64,000 nt of DNA, taken from positions 2,728,001 through 2,792,000 of the forward strand of contig NZ_CP062005.1 in NCBI RefSeq assembly GCF_014840935.1, written 5' to 3'. The position numbers were made by a program, and so were the translations under genes. Shown here one piece after another: positions 1 through 9,708 of this stretch; positions within the stretch are counted from its first letter, which is position 1, and each line of letters starts with the position of its first letter. Origin of the DNA: Halomonas sp. YLGW01 (GTDB taxonomy: Bacteria; Pseudomonadota; Gammaproteobacteria; Pseudomonadales; Halomonadaceae). The notes under the pieces were generated by a model. It saw nothing but the letters and a program-made list of their open reading frames with translations, was not told where the DNA came from and did no database searches.

Positions 1-24
1 GGAAATTAGTGTAAGCGCATTCAT
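1..24 (-). CDS. 5' end of an unidentified gene, cut by the window edge
   Basis: Reading leftward, an ATG at position 24 opens a frame coding MNALTLIS that runs off the window. An AGGA ribosome binding site lies 6 bases before the ATG. Eight residues are too few to name a product. It would be transcribed divergently from the AEC permease at 260, with which it shares the 25-259 control region. Confidence 0.3.
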
Positions 25-112
25 GGGTTGTCCTTTTTGTGGACGCAGGCGTGTACTCGCAAGAGAGCTGACCGACAGTCTAGCGAGTCAAATAACCGAC
101 ACCATTACCCAT

Positions 113-144
113 TTGTCTTACTTGTATTGTCATTTGTCTGACAA
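113..144. promoter_or_regulatory. Candidate GntR/FCD-type operator between divergent genes
   Basis: TTGTC-T-GACAA at 134-144 is a perfect 5-bp inverted repeat around one base, the shape of sites bound by FadR/FCD-type GntR regulators. A matching half-site (TTGTCT) lies 21 bp upstream at 113. No GntR gene is visible here. The binding family is inferred only from the site's shape. Confidence 0.35.
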
Positions 145-259
145 TTAGGGCACATTTCTCATGATCAAGCCCCCAGGCCGGCGTTGCATGGAAGTTGCAT
201 GGCGGTGGACAGGATCATGACAATACCCGGACTCGCTCCCCCACCGACAAGGACCGCCG

Positions 260-1138
260 ATGCTTGCCCAACTCTTCGCCGTCATGGCCCCCGTGCTGAT
301 CGGAGCCGGTCTGGGCTTCACCTGGGTGCGGCTGGGCCACGACTTCCCGGTGCCCTTCGTCACCAAGCTGGTCTTCAACATCGGCACCCCAGCGCTGATC
401 CTGGCCTCGCTATCGGGCGCCGAGGTCGATGCCCAGAGCTTCACCCTGACGATGCTCGGCACCCTGCTGGTGCTCGCCGTCATGGCCATGGCGACCTTGC
501 TGGTGGCGCCGCTGCTCGGCAAGCCCTGGCAGGTACTGCTGTCGCCGATGATGTACCCCAACACCGGCAACATGGGCCTGCCGGTGGTGCTCTATGCTTT
601 CGGCCCGTCGGCCTTCGCCTTCGCGGTCGCGGTGATGGTCACGGTGTCGTTGGTGCAGTTCACCTTCGGCATCGCCATGTCGAGCCGCAGCGGCCGGCCA
701 CTGCGCACCCTGGCCCGCACTCCCGCCCTCTATGCCATCGCCATCGCGCTGACGCTGCTGCTCACCGATACCGACCTGCCGCTGTGGCTCGACAACACCC
801 TGGAGCTGATCTCGGGCTTCACCGTGCCGCTGATGCTGATCACCCTCGGGGTGTCGCTGGCCAACATCCGCGTCAGCAACCTCGCCGCCGGCCTGGGCTT
901 CAGCGTGATGCGCATCCCGCTGGCCGCGCTGCTGGCCTTCGGGATCGGGCACCTGCTCGCCCTGCCGCCGCTGGCCCAGAGCATCCTGGTGGTGCAGATG
1001 AGCATGCCGGTCGCGGTGTTCAACTACCTGTTTGCCCAGCGCTCCGGCCGCGAGCCCGAGTACGTGGCGAGCCTGGTGTTCTGCTCGACGCTACTGGCCT
1101 TCCTCTATCTGCCGGCGCTGCTGGCCTTCCTGCTCTGA
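260..1138 (+). CDS. AEC family transporter (auxin efflux carrier-like permease)
   Basis: A 292-residue inner-membrane protein made almost entirely of hydrophobic helices (about 8-10), as is typical for the AEC family of secondary carriers. Characteristic features are the N-terminal PVLIGAGLGF segment, the NTGNMGLPV motif near residue 100 and the TVPLMLITLGVSL stretch near residue 195. Family members export organic acids, malonate or other small anions, but the substrate cannot be read from sequence. The ATG is preceded by AAGGA with a 7-base spacer. It stands alone, with a short gap before the ABC genes. A candidate GntR-type operator lies upstream at 113-144. Confidence 0.85.
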   Translation: MLAQLFAVMAPVLIGAGLGFTWVRLGHDFPVPFVTKLVFNIGTPALILASLSGAEVDAQSFTLTMLGTLLVLAVMAMATLLVAPLLGKPWQVLLSPMMYPNTGNMGLPVVLYAFGPSAFAFAVAVMVTVSLVQFTFGIAMSSRSGRPLRTLARTPALYAIAIALTLLLTDTDLPLWLDNTLELISGFTVPLMLITLGVSLANIRVSNLAAGLGFSVMRIPLAALLAFGIGHLLALPPLAQSILVVQMSMPVAVFNYLFAQRSGREPEYVASLVFCSTLLAFLYLPALLAFLL

Positions 1139-1257
1139 ACTCGGCTCCCGGTCCCTGCTCCCTGCCTGGATCGCCGGCCAGCCGATCACTTGATCCATAA
1201 CAGCCGTCGCTCGGGCGGCAGTCGCTATACTTCCTGCAGGGGCTTCTCTAGCGGGTG

Positions 1258-1271
1258 GCTTCTCGAGAAGC
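1258..1271. repeat. 14-bp perfect palindrome ahead of the ABC exporter genes
   Basis: GCTTCTCGAGAAGC is fully self-complementary and lies 23 bases before the GTG start of the ABC ATPase gene. It could be an operator or an mRNA hairpin near the ribosome binding site. It has no T-run, so it does not look like a terminator. Confidence 0.4.
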
Positions 1272-1294
1272 AAGCCGTCAGAGAGGCTCGACCG

Positions 1295-2035
1295 GTGATC
1301 ACTCCATCGCCCCAGCAGGACTCCAGCACGCCGCCGGTGGCGCTCAAGGCCCGCGGCCTGACCAAGACCTATCGCATGGGCGCGGTGGAGGTCGCGGCCC
1401 TGCGCGGCGTCGATGTCGACTTCGCCGAAGGCGAGCTGGTGGTGCTGCTCGGCCCCTCGGGCAGCGGCAAGTCGACGCTGCTCAACCTGCTCGGCGGGCT
1501 GGATGTGCCGACGAGCGGCGAGGTGTGGTTTCACGACCAGCGATTGACTCACCATGATGAGCGCGCCCTGAATCGCTATCGCCGCGAGCACGTCGGCTTC
1601 GTCTTCCAGTTCTACAACCTGATCCCGAGCCTCACCGCCCGGGAGAACGTGGCCCTGGTCACCGAGATCGCCCGCCATCCCATGACGCCCGCCGAGGCGC
1701 TTGGCATGGTCGGCCTCGGCGAGCGCCTCGATCACTTCCCCGCCCAGCTCTCCGGCGGCGAGCAGCAGCGGGTGGCGATCGCCCGGGCCATCGCCAAGCG
1801 CCCCGATCTGCTGCTCTGCGACGAGCCCACCGGGGCTCTGGACAGCGCCACCGGCATCCTGGTGCTCGAGGCGATCCTCACCGTCAATCAGACGCTGGGG
1901 ACCACCACGCTGCTGATTACCCACAACGCCGTGATCGCCGACATCGCCCATCGGGTGCTGCGCTTCGCCGACGGCCGCCTCGTCGAGACTCAAGTCAACA
2001 CGAGCCGCCGCGCGCCGGCCGAGCTGGCCTGGTGA
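1295..2035 (+). CDS. ABC transporter ATP-binding protein, LolD/MacB type
   Basis: A 246-residue nucleotide-binding subunit that energises the permease encoded next. It shows Walker A (GPSGSGKST), the Q-loop (FVFQFYNL), the signature [15 protein letters not shown], Walker B ([12 protein letters not shown]) and the switch histidine in LLITHNA. GTG at 1295 is chosen as start because GAGAGG lies 8 bases before it and homology begins soon after. An ATG at 1190 in the same frame would add 35 low-complexity residues. Mechanotransmission ABC systems of this type move lipoproteins, antibiotics or peptides across the envelope. The substrate here is unknown. Confidence 0.88.
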   Translation: MITPSPQQDSSTPPVALKARGLTKTYRMGAVEVAALRGVDVDFAEGELVVLLGPSGSGKSTLLNLLGGLDVPTSGEVWFHDQRLTHHDERALNRYRREHVGFVFQFYNLIPSLTARENVALVTEIARHPMTPAEALGMVGLGERLDHFPAQLSGGEQQRVAIARAIAKRPDLLLCDEPTGALDSATGILVLEAILTVNQTLGTTTLLITHNAVIADIAHRVLRFADGRLVETQVNTSRRAPAELAW

Positions 2036-2090
2036 GCGCCATGCCGCGACTCACCCCACTCACTGTCCCACTACCACGGGACGCGCACCG

Positions 2091-4454
2091 ATGAAGGCGC
2101 TGGATCTCAAGCTCGCCCGCGGACTGTGGCGACTGCGCGCCCAGGTGCTGGCGATCGCCCTGGTGATCGCCTCGGGCACGGCGCTGCTGGTCATGGCGCT
2201 GACCACCATCGAGGCGCTGGAAGACACCACCGACGCCTACTACGAACGCGCCCGCTTCGCCGATATCTTCGCCCAGGCCAAACGCGCCCCCGAGGGCCTG
2301 GCCCGGGAGATCGCCGCCCAACCCGGCGTGCGGCTAGTGGAGACCAGCATCCGCGAGGGGGCGATCCTCGACATGCCCGACCTGGCCGAGCCGGTGACCG
2401 CCCAGCTGGTGTCGCTGCCCGCTTACGGCCCCCAGCGGCTCAATGTGCTGACCCTGCGCACCGGCCGCCTGCCTGCCCGCCATCGCCCCGACGAGGTGGT
2501 GGTCAACGAGGCCTTCGCCGAGGCCCATGACCTGGTGCCCGGCGATAGCTTCGGGGCGGTGCTGAGCGGCCAGCAGCGCACCCTGCGTCTGGTCGGCATC
2601 GCCGGAAGCCCCGAGTTCGTCTATGTCATCGCCCCGGGGGCGCTGATGCCGGATGACGCCCGCTACGCCATCCTGTGGATGCACCGTGAGGCCCTGGAAG
2701 CGGCCTATGATATGGACGGCGCCTTCAACAGCATCGCACTCACCCTCGAGCGCACCGCGCAGACCGAGGAGGCGATTCTGCGCCTGGACAGTCTGCTTGC
2801 TCCCTACGGAGGCACCGGCGCCATCGCCCGTCCCGACCAGCTCTCGAACTGGTTCTTGCAGAACGAGATCCGCCAGCAGAAGAACATGTCGCGGATCATG
2901 CCGAGCATCTTCCTGGCGGTCGCCGCCTTCCTCACCCACATGGTGATGGCGCGGCTGATCGCCACCGAACGCCACGAGATCGGCCTACTCAAGGCCTTCG
3001 GCTACAGCGACGGGGCGATCGGCGCCCACTACGCCAAGCTGGTGCTGGTGATCGCCACCCTCGGCGTGGGGCTCGGCGCGGTGATTGGCGGCGTGCTCGG
3101 GCACTGGAACACCCAGCTCTATGCCGCGCTGTTCCGCTTTCCCTTCCTGCTCTATCAGCCGGGGCCTCTGAGCTTCGTCATCGCCGGCGGCGTGAGCCTC
3201 GCCGCGGCGCTGGCCGGCAGCCTCTTCGCGGTGCGCCAGGCCATCGCCCTGCCGCCGGCAGAGGCGATGCAGCCGCCTTCGCCGCCGATCTATGCGCAGA
3301 GCCGAATGTCGCGCTCTGGGCTTGCCCGCTTCCTCGACGAGCCCACCCGGATGATCCTGCGCCGCCTGCTGCGCTGGCCGCTGCGGGCCTTCATGGCAAG
3401 CCTGGGACTCGCCATGTCGGTGGCCGTGCTGGTCACCGCCCTGCAATGGCTGGACGCCATCGACGCCATGGCCGACAGCGTCTTCATCAGCGGCCAGCAT
3501 CAGGACGCCACCCTGAGCTTCCACCAGCTCAAGCCCTGGGCCGTCATCGAGGCGGTCGAAGACCTGCCCGGGGTGCTGGCCGCCGAGCCCTTCCGCGGCG
3601 TCGCGGCGCGCCTCTCACACGGGCGCAATCACAAGCGCCAGGGGCTCAGCGGCGTCCCCGCCGGGGCCACCCTGAGCCCGGTGATCGACAGCGCTGGCCA
3701 GCGGATCCCGCTGCCCGAGGACGGCCTGCTGCTGTCGCGCATGCTGGCCGAGGTGCTCGAGGTCTCGGTCGGCGACCCGGTGCGGGTGGAGGTGCTCGAG
3801 GGGCGCCGCCCCATCCTCACCCTGCCGGTGGTACGCCTGTTCGAGACTCACCTCGGCACTCCGGCCTATCTCGACCTTCAGGCCTTGAACCGTCACCTGG
3901 GCGACGGTCGGGTGGCGGGTGGGGTGCATATCACCGTCGACCCCGCCGGGCGCGCCGAGTTGCTCGCCCGGCTCAAGGAACTGCCGGAGGTGTCGTCCAT
4001 CCAGTTTCGACAGGCCGCCATCGACACCTTCTACGAGACCCTGGGCAGCTTCCTGTACATCTTCGTCGGCTTCTTCATCGCCTTCGCCACCACCCTCTCG
4101 GCGGGCGTGACCTACAACGCCATTCGCATCGCGCTATCCGAACGGGCTCGGGAGCTCGCCACCCTGCGGGTACTGGGCTTCAGCCGCTGGGAAATCTCCT
4201 ACCTGCTGCTTGGCGAGATCGGCCTGCTCACCTGGCTGGCCATGCCGCTGGGCTGCGTGATCGGCTACGGCCTGGCCTGGTACCTGACCTCGGCCTTCGA
4301 GACCGAGCTGTTCCGGGTGCCGCTGATCGTGATGGACGCCACCTACGCCAAGGCCTGCCTGATCACCCTGGCCGCGGCCATCATCTGCGCGGCCATCGTA
4401 CGCCGTCGCCTCGACCACCTGGACCTGATCGCGGTCCTCAAGACCCGGGAGTAG
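2091..4454 (+). CDS. ABC transporter permease with two FtsX-like domains
   Basis: A 787-residue inner-membrane permease. One transmembrane helix near residues 15-40 is followed by a periplasmic MacB-PCD-like domain (about 45-260) and a three-helix FtsX domain (about 270-400). A second helix near 430, a second periplasmic domain (about 460-640) and a second FtsX domain (about 650-780) follow. At roughly twice the length of MacB or LolE, it is a tandem duplication in one chain, so a single subunit could replace a permease dimer. It sits 55 bases after the ATPase gene and 3 bases before the adaptor gene. The three are almost certainly one operon. Confidence 0.87.
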   Translation: MKALDLKLARGLWRLRAQVLAIALVIASGTALLVMALTTIEALEDTTDAYYERARFADIFAQAKRAPEGLAREIAAQPGVRLVETSIREGAILDMPDLAEPVTAQLVSLPAYGPQRLNVLTLRTGRLPARHRPDEVVVNEAFAEAHDLVPGDSFGAVLSGQQRTLRLVGIAGSPEFVYVIAPGALMPDDARYAILWMHREALEAAYDMDGAFNSIALTLERTAQTEEAILRLDSLLAPYGGTGAIARPDQLSNWFLQNEIRQQKNMSRIMPSIFLAVAAFLTHMVMARLIATERHEIGLLKAFGYSDGAIGAHYAKLVLVIATLGVGLGAVIGGVLGHWNTQLYAALFRFPFLLYQPGPLSFVIAGGVSLAAALAGSLFAVRQAIALPPAEAMQPPSPPIYAQSRMSRSGLARFLDEPTRMILRRLLRWPLRAFMASLGLAMSVAVLVTALQWLDAIDAMADSVFISGQHQDATLSFHQLKPWAVIEAVEDLPGVLAAEPFRGVAARLSHGRNHKRQGLSGVPAGATLSPVIDSAGQRIPLPEDGLLLSRMLAEVLEVSVGDPVRVEVLEGRRPILTLPVVRLFETHLGTPAYLDLQALNRHLGDGRVAGGVHITVDPAGRAELLARLKELPEVSSIQFRQAAIDTFYETLGSFLYIFVGFFIAFATTLSAGVTYNAIRIALSERARELATLRVLGFSRWEISYLLLGEIGLLTWLAMPLGCVIGYGLAWYLTSAFETELFRVPLIVMDATYAKACLITLAAAIICAAIVRRRLDHLDLIAVLKTRE

Positions 4455-4457
4455 CGC

Positions 4458-5735
4458 GTGGACGTCAAGCGTCGCCGAACCCTCATCTGGGGCGGGCTGG
4501 TGCTGGTACTGGCGGCCGGCCTCGGCTATGCCCTGCGGCCCCAGCCCGTGCCAGTGGATCTGGCCGTCGCCGAACGGGGCCGGCTCACCGTGACCATCGA
4601 CGAGGAAGGCGAGACCCGGGTGCGCGACGTCTACACCCTGGACGCGCCGCTGGCCGGTCACCTTCAGCGCATCGATGCCGAGGCCGGCGACCCGGTCGAG
4701 GCCAACGTCACCGAGCTCGCCCGCATCGCCCCCGCCCCGCCGGACTTCCTCGATGTGCGTAGCGAGGCCGAACAGCGCTCCGTCATCGCGGTGGCCGAGG
4801 CGGCCCACGACCTGGCCCGGGCCGAACGCGAGCGTACCGAGGCCGATCTGACCTTCGCGGCAAGCGAACTCGAGCGCGCCCGGCGCCTGCGGCGTGCCGG
4901 CAACATCGCCCAGCGCGGCCTGGACGACGCCGAGCACCTCCACCGGGTCGCCCGCGCGGCGCTTGCCAGCACCCGGGCGGCGCTCGCCATGCGCGAGCAT
5001 GAACTCGCCAAGGCCCGCTCACGGCTGCTCAGCCGCGTCGAGATCGCCAGCGCCAGCGAGGCATGCGAATGCCTGCCGGTGACCGCCCCGGTCAGCGGCG
5101 TGGTGCTGCGGGTACTGCGCGAGAGCGCCGGCGTGATCCCCGCCGGCACGCCACTGCTCGAGGTCGGCGACCCCACGGCGCTCGAGATCATCGTCGATCT
5201 GCTCTCAGAGGATGCGGTACGCATCGCCCCGGGCCAGCGGGCGCGGATCGTCGGCTGGGGCGGGCCGGCGCTGGAGGCCCTGGTGCGGCGTATCGAACCG
5301 CTGGGCCGCACCCGGGTCTCGGCGCTGGGCATCGAGGAGCAGCGGGTCGATGTGCGCCTCGACCTGACCGGCCCGCCCGCCGGCTGGGCGCGGCTCGGCC
5401 ACGGCTACCGGGTCGATGTACAGGTGATCCTGTTCGACGAGACGGTGCTGAAGCTGCCGCTGGGGGCGCTCTTTCGCCCAGACGATGGCGCAGGCAACGA
5501 TGTCGTCGGCAACGATGCCGCTGACAAAGACACCGCTGAAGACACTCGCGTCGCCCCGGAAAATGGCTGGGCGGTGTTCGTGGTCGAGGACGGCGAGGTG
5601 CACCAACGCAGGGTGACCGTCGGCGAGCGCTCGAGCCTCGAGGTGGAGATTCGCGAGGGGCTAACGCCCGGCGAGCGGGTGGTGCTCTACCCGAGCGACC
5701 GGCTCGGCGATGGGGTGAGGGTGACGGCGCGCTGA
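4458..5735 (+). CDS. HlyD-family periplasmic adaptor subunit
   Basis: A 425-residue membrane fusion protein. An N-terminal anchor helix (about residues 8-26) is followed by a biotinyl/lipoyl-like strand region (LAGHLQRIDAEAGDPV), a long alpha-helical hairpin (about 95-195, rich in Ala, Glu and Arg) and beta-barrel domains. It starts with GTG three bases after the permease stop, so the two are translationally linked. The acidic insert near residues 335-355, rich in Asp and Asn, is low complexity. The adaptor would carry substrate from the ABC permease towards an outer-membrane channel, but no TolC-like gene lies nearby. Confidence 0.85.
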   Translation: MDVKRRRTLIWGGLVLVLAAGLGYALRPQPVPVDLAVAERGRLTVTIDEEGETRVRDVYTLDAPLAGHLQRIDAEAGDPVEANVTELARIAPAPPDFLDVRSEAEQRSVIAVAEAAHDLARAERERTEADLTFAASELERARRLRRAGNIAQRGLDDAEHLHRVARAALASTRAALAMREHELAKARSRLLSRVEIASASEACECLPVTAPVSGVVLRVLRESAGVIPAGTPLLEVGDPTALEIIVDLLSEDAVRIAPGQRARIVGWGGPALEALVRRIEPLGRTRVSALGIEEQRVDVRLDLTGPPAGWARLGHGYRVDVQVILFDETVLKLPLGALFRPDDGAGNDVVGNDAADKDTAEDTRVAPENGWAVFVVEDGEVHQRRVTVGERSSLEVEIREGLTPGERVVLYPSDRLGDGVRVTAR

Positions 5736-5820
5736 GGGCGCCGCCGGCGGGCTCGATCCAAAGGCTTATCGGAATATCCGGGACCAGGAGACAGGAGCCA
5801 GTGAACAGGAGCCAGACGAC

Positions 5821-5848
5821 AAGAGGCCGCGCCCGGGCGCGGCCTCTT
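5821..5848. terminator. Bidirectional hairpin between the ABC operon and the convergent PHP gene
   Basis: A perfect 28-base palindrome (14-bp arms, AAGAGGCCGCGCCC and its complement) lies 85 bases after the adaptor stop and 91 bases after the convergent hydrolase stop. The outer A/T pairs give short T-runs on both strands. Just upstream (about 5793-5814) the sequence ACAGGAGCCAG occurs in two nearby copies. Confidence 0.7.
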
Positions 5849-5939
5849 GCCAAGCATCTGGCGATGGCGAGATGAGGGAGAGCGAACGGCCCAATCGGCA
5901 TGGTCCGCCCCTCCGCCTCATTCAGCGCGCATCAACCGA

Positions 5940-8231
5940 TCATTCGCCGGCGGCCGAGACGTAGGCCGTGCGGTCCTGACGCTTGATCCACACCGGGTTG
6001 CTCCAGGCCTGATCGCCGTCGGCATCCTCGACTTCCAGGGCGACCCAGCCGTCGATTTCTGCGTCCAGCGGGAAGGCCAGGGTGGCCTGCTTACCGTCGA
6101 GCTCGCGGGTGGCGAGCACCTCGCCGCCGCGGCCAAGCAGGCGCGCCTCGGCCAGACCGTCGACCGCCGCGACATCGACATGCCAGGTGGCGGGCTCGTC
6201 ACCGGCCAGGCGCAGGGTATCGCCGAACAGGACGTTCTGCGGATACAGCAGCGGCCCCTGGGTCGCATAGCCGTGGCCATCCTTGAGGGCACGGGCGAAG
6301 GCGCGCGGCGACAGCTCGCCGGGTACCCGTGCCATCATGCGGATGCGACCGGTCAGGTCGTTCCAGGCGTCGTGGGTATCGGTGCCGGCGGTGAAGTAGA
6401 TCGCCGTGCCTTCGTCCCACAGCGCATGGGCACTCTCGAGGGTCTTGGCGTTGTCGACCTCGGCGTTGAGCTCGAGCAGGTCGAAGTTCGGGGTGAAGCC
6501 ACCCGGCACCTTGTCACCCGCCAGGTTGCTCAGGTAGCCGTAGTCGTTGTGCGGGTGGTTCATCGGAATCACCTCGGCGCCCAGGCGACGGGCATCCTGA
6601 ATGATGTCCTGTACCTCATCGGTGCCCGGATCGACCATCAGCTCACCGCCCAGGGCGATGGGGAAGGGATTCATGTGACCCCAGGACGGCGAGATCTCGA
6701 TCGACGGAATGAAGGGCACGCCGCGGCTGTCGGACAGGGCCTGGAAGGCCTCATGATTGGCCGTGGAGTCGTGGTCGCTGACGAAGGTCAGGTCCAGATC
6801 GGTGGCGAGCTGCGCGCTGACCACGGTCTCCGGGGGCGTGGTGCCCTCGAGGATATTGGCGTGGTGGTGCAGGTCGGCGCCGTACCAGCCGCGGGCGTTG
6901 GGCTCGGCCAGACGGTCGATCTCGACGGTGCGCGCGAGACGCTCGCCGGACTCGAGGCTCACCTCGAGGGTCTCGCCCTCGGCGGTGAAGCCTGCCCCGG
7001 CATTCACCGCCAGGCGATAGTCGCCCGGTGCCAGCGACAGCTTGGCACTGCCGGCCGGGTCGAGGTCGGTGAAGAAGGTCTGCTTGCCGAGGAACTCCAC
7101 CGCCGGCTGCTGGCCCTCGAGAATGGTCAGGCGGGCATCCCGCGGGAGATCACTGCCGCTCTCGACGACATCCAGCGCCAAGGTGCCCGGCCCCTCGAGG
7201 CCCGCGAAGTCCAGCGTCTGCTCACCATCGGCGGCCACGCGGATCTCGCGGGGCGCGCTGTTGGCATGGCCAAGCCCGGTGGCATAGACCTGATAGTCGC
7301 CCGCCGGCAGATCCATCGCGAACCGGCCGTCCTCGGCCAGGGTCCAGGCATAGGGATGGCCCTGCTGCTCGACCATCACCAGGCCGTCTTGCGGCGCCTC
7401 GCCGTCATCGTTGGTCAGGCTGCCACTGATCCGCCCGGCCGGCTGATCCTTGCGCTCTATCTCGTTGGCCACCACCGGCGCCAGGTCGCCCTTCGGCACC
7501 ACCTGCAGCGAGCCCTTGAAGACCCGGCGCTCGCCCGGCGCCAGGTCATGCTCGAGATACATGTCCTGGCCTTCGTAGTTGACGCGGTCGAAGTAGGGCG
7601 CGTGCAGGGCGATCACCCAGTCCCGGTCATAGGCGACCATGCGATCGGTCAGGGCCTCGTCGGCGACGGTTTCCTTGGCATCGCCAAGCCCCGGCACGCC
7701 GAACAGAAACCCGGTGTCCGGCCAGAGGGTGAAGCCGGAACGGATCGCGGTCAGGGCCTCGTCACCGCCGTTCTCCATTTCGGTCTCGAGGCGAATGCGG
7801 TCGCTGCCGGCATCGAGCCGGTAGGTGGTGATCACCCAGGCATCGCCCCAGTTGCGGCGCACCTGCACGATGGCACGCTCGGGGCTGTCCTCGAGGATCA
7901 TGACCTCCTTCTCGCTGTTCGGCCAGGCCGACCAGTTGTTGGGAATGAAGTCGGCAAAGGCGACGCGATCCAGGTCCATCTCACCATCCTTGACGGCCGC
8001 CAGATCCACCAGCGTGCCGCGCGGCACGCCCCAGGGCGGCTGGGACTCGACGGCCAGGGAAAAGGCCAGGTGGTCGTTGGCGATGGTCAGGTCGTCGGCG
8101 GCGGTGGCTTCCCCATCGGGAATCGAGGTAGCGCCCCGGGTCAGGCTGACCTCGGCCTGAGCGGGGGCGGCAAGGCCGAGTGCCAGCCCGGCCACCAACC
8201 AGGTGCGTCGCGAATGCAGCAACATGGGCAT
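5940..8231 (-). CDS. CehA/McbA-family metallohydrolase (PHP domain), exported
   Basis: A 763-residue protein with a Sec signal peptide (hydrophobic to about residue 25, ending APAQA). An N-terminal beta-rich region (about 30-400) includes carboxypeptidase-regulatory-like segments such as AGRISGSLTNDDG. A PHP-type metal domain follows (about 440-650). Visible metal-binding motifs are GADLHHHAN, FVSDHDS, IPMNHPH and AGTDTHDAW. CehA and McbA hydrolyse carbaryl, but family members are broad phosphoesterases or esterases and the substrate here is unknown. A second ATG at 8225 has better spacing (8 bases) from AGGA and may be the true start. It is divergent from the PQQ dehydrogenase gene. Confidence 0.8.
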   Translation of the reverse strand: MPMLLHSRRTWLVAGLALGLAAPAQAEVSLTRGATSIPDGEATAADDLTIANDHLAFSLAVESQPPWGVPRGTLVDLAAVKDGEMDLDRVAFADFIPNNWSAWPNSEKEVMILEDSPERAIVQVRRNWGDAWVITTYRLDAGSDRIRLETEMENGGDEALTAIRSGFTLWPDTGFLFGVPGLGDAKETVADEALTDRMVAYDRDWVIALHAPYFDRVNYEGQDMYLEHDLAPGERRVFKGSLQVVPKGDLAPVVANEIERKDQPAGRISGSLTNDDGEAPQDGLVMVEQQGHPYAWTLAEDGRFAMDLPAGDYQVYATGLGHANSAPREIRVAADGEQTLDFAGLEGPGTLALDVVESGSDLPRDARLTILEGQQPAVEFLGKQTFFTDLDPAGSAKLSLAPGDYRLAVNAGAGFTAEGETLEVSLESGERLARTVEIDRLAEPNARGWYGADLHHHANILEGTTPPETVVSAQLATDLDLTFVSDHDSTANHEAFQALSDSRGVPFIPSIEISPSWGHMNPFPIALGGELMVDPGTDEVQDIIQDARRLGAEVIPMNHPHNDYGYLSNLAGDKVPGGFTPNFDLLELNAEVDNAKTLESAHALWDEGTAIYFTAGTDTHDAWNDLTGRIRMMARVPGELSPRAFARALKDGHGYATQGPLLYPQNVLFGDTLRLAGDEPATWHVDVAAVDGLAEARLLGRGGEVLATRELDGKQATLAFPLDAEIDGWVALEVEDADGDQAWSNPVWIKRQDRTAYVSAAGE

Positions 8232-8328
8232 GATCCTTTTTTATTTCCATGTATTATCAAAGTAGACAAAATGCATTATCAATTATTTTATTTGGCCATT
8301 CAAACTAACGAGTAGTCCTAGGTTCAAC

Positions 8329-8369
8329 GCCTGGCGTACTCTCGTATGAATGCCGGTGACACGCCAGGC
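8329..8369. repeat. Long inverted repeat upstream of the PQQ dehydrogenase gene
   Basis: GCCTGGCGT at 8329-8337 and its exact complement at 8361-8369 enclose a 23-base loop in the divergent intergenic region. The adjacent 8240-8310 stretch is strikingly AT-rich and probably carries the promoters. Function is unproven. Confidence 0.35.
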
Positions 8370-8405
8370 TCCCGCGGGTGCTAGGGTAAGGAGGACTGCT
8401 CAAGG

Positions 8406-9629
8406 ATGGGAGTTCTTGCCGTGACACACCTGATGCGCCTTGCCGTAACACGACTGACAACGACATTGCTGACCACGAGCCTGCTGACCACCACATCGTT
8501 GGCGATGACGCTGCTGGCTCCGGGGACGGCCCTGGCCGCGGAAACGATCGCCGAGCGCCTGCCCGGCACGCCACATGCGTTTCGCCTCGAACGCCTGGCC
8601 GAGGGCCTCAGGCATCCTTGGTCGCTGGCCTTCCTGCCCGACGGCCGCTTTCTGGTTAGCGAACGCCCGGGGCGGCTGGCCCTGGTCGACATAGGGGGCA
8701 GGGTCGCGCGCCTCAAGGGCGTGCCGCGGGTAGTGGCCAAGAGTCAGGGTGGCCTGCTCGACCTGTCCCTGCACCCGGACTTTGGCGATGGCGAACATGA
8801 CTGGCTCTACTTCAGCTATGCCAAGGCCGGTCCCGGGGGCAGAGGCACCGCAGTGGCCCGGGCGCGGCTCTTCCTGAACGGCCCGGGCGGGCCGCGGTTG
8901 GAGGACGTGGAGCCGGTGTTCGCGCAGAACCACTTCACCTCGCCCAAACACCACTACAGCGGGCGGCTGGCCTGGCTGCCAGACACCACTCTGCTGCTGA
9001 GCATCGGCGATCGTGGCGATGCCGATCGGGCCCAGGACGGCGCCGATCACGCCGGCAGCGTGCTGCGTCTGACCGCGGCTGGCGAGGCCCCCGCCGACAA
9101 CCCCTTCGTCGGCGACGCCTCAGTGGCCGACGAGGTCTTCACCCTGGGCAATCGCAACATCCAGGGGCTGACGGTGTTGCCGGACGGCCCCATCTGGTCA
9201 AGCGAGCACGGCCCGCGCACCGGGGACGAGATCAACCGCCTCGAGGCGGGGGTGAACTACGGCTGGCCGGAGGTGACGCTCGGGCGCGACTACAGCACCA
9301 ACCTGCCGATCGGTCGCGACCACGCGCCGGGCATGCGCGATCCCGCCTATGTGTTCGAGGGACGCTATGCGCCGTCGGGGCTCGCCTGGGTGGATAGCCC
9401 GCACTTTCCGGGCTGGCGGGGGAACCTGCTGGCCGGGGGGCTGCGCAGCGAGACGCTGACGCGCCTGACGATCGAGGGTGATACGGTCAGTCGCGCCGAG
9501 GTGCTGCTCGAAGGCGAGATCGGCCGCATCCGCGATGTGCGCCAGGGACCGGACGGGCTGATCTACCTGCTCAACGACCGCCCCAGGGGCGGCCTGTATC
9601 GCCTCGTCCCCGTCGACCACCCGCGCTAG
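8406..9629 (+). CDS. PQQ-dependent soluble aldose sugar dehydrogenase (YliI/Asd family)
   Basis: A 407-residue periplasmic beta-propeller enzyme. A signal peptide ending near TALAAE precedes the six-bladed GDH-B-type fold. Family motifs include RHPWSLAFLPDGRF, GGLLDLSLHPDF, GNRNIQGL and SSEHGPRTGDEINRLEAGVNYGWP. Relatives oxidise aldoses using PQQ. No PQQ biosynthesis genes are in the window. A TAAGGAGG lies 11 bases before the ATG. The signal region has alternating Leu/Thr repeats (TTTLLTTSLLTTTSL), which reflect a local DNA repeat. Confidence 0.85.
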   Translation: MGVLAVTHLMRLAVTRLTTTLLTTSLLTTTSLAMTLLAPGTALAAETIAERLPGTPHAFRLERLAEGLRHPWSLAFLPDGRFLVSERPGRLALVDIGGRVARLKGVPRVVAKSQGGLLDLSLHPDFGDGEHDWLYFSYAKAGPGGRGTAVARARLFLNGPGGPRLEDVEPVFAQNHFTSPKHHYSGRLAWLPDTTLLLSIGDRGDADRAQDGADHAGSVLRLTAAGEAPADNPFVGDASVADEVFTLGNRNIQGLTVLPDGPIWSSEHGPRTGDEINRLEAGVNYGWPEVTLGRDYSTNLPIGRDHAPGMRDPAYVFEGRYAPSGLAWVDSPHFPGWRGNLLAGGLRSETLTRLTIEGDTVSRAEVLLEGEIGRIRDVRQGPDGLIYLLNDRPRGGLYRLVPVDHPR

Positions 9630-9659
9630 CCACGCCGGAGACGGCTAGAAGACACGACA

Positions 9660-9690
9660 GCGCCGCCGAGAACAGGCCCCTCGGCGGCGC
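9660..9690. terminator. Bidirectional terminator hairpin between convergent genes
   Basis: GCGCCGCCGAG and its exact complement (11-bp arms) flank a 9-base loop between the PQQ dehydrogenase gene and the convergent gbcB. There is no clear T-run on either side, so the assignment rests on the strong stem and its position. Confidence 0.55.
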
Positions 9691-9708
9691 GACATCAGGA
9701 CGAGGAAA

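Noticed and set aside
5847-8315. Open frame of 822 codons on the plus strand
   Set aside because: It lies opposite the PHP hydrolase gene and reads as Gly/His/Arg/Gln-rich sequence without domains, a typical GC-rich antisense frame.
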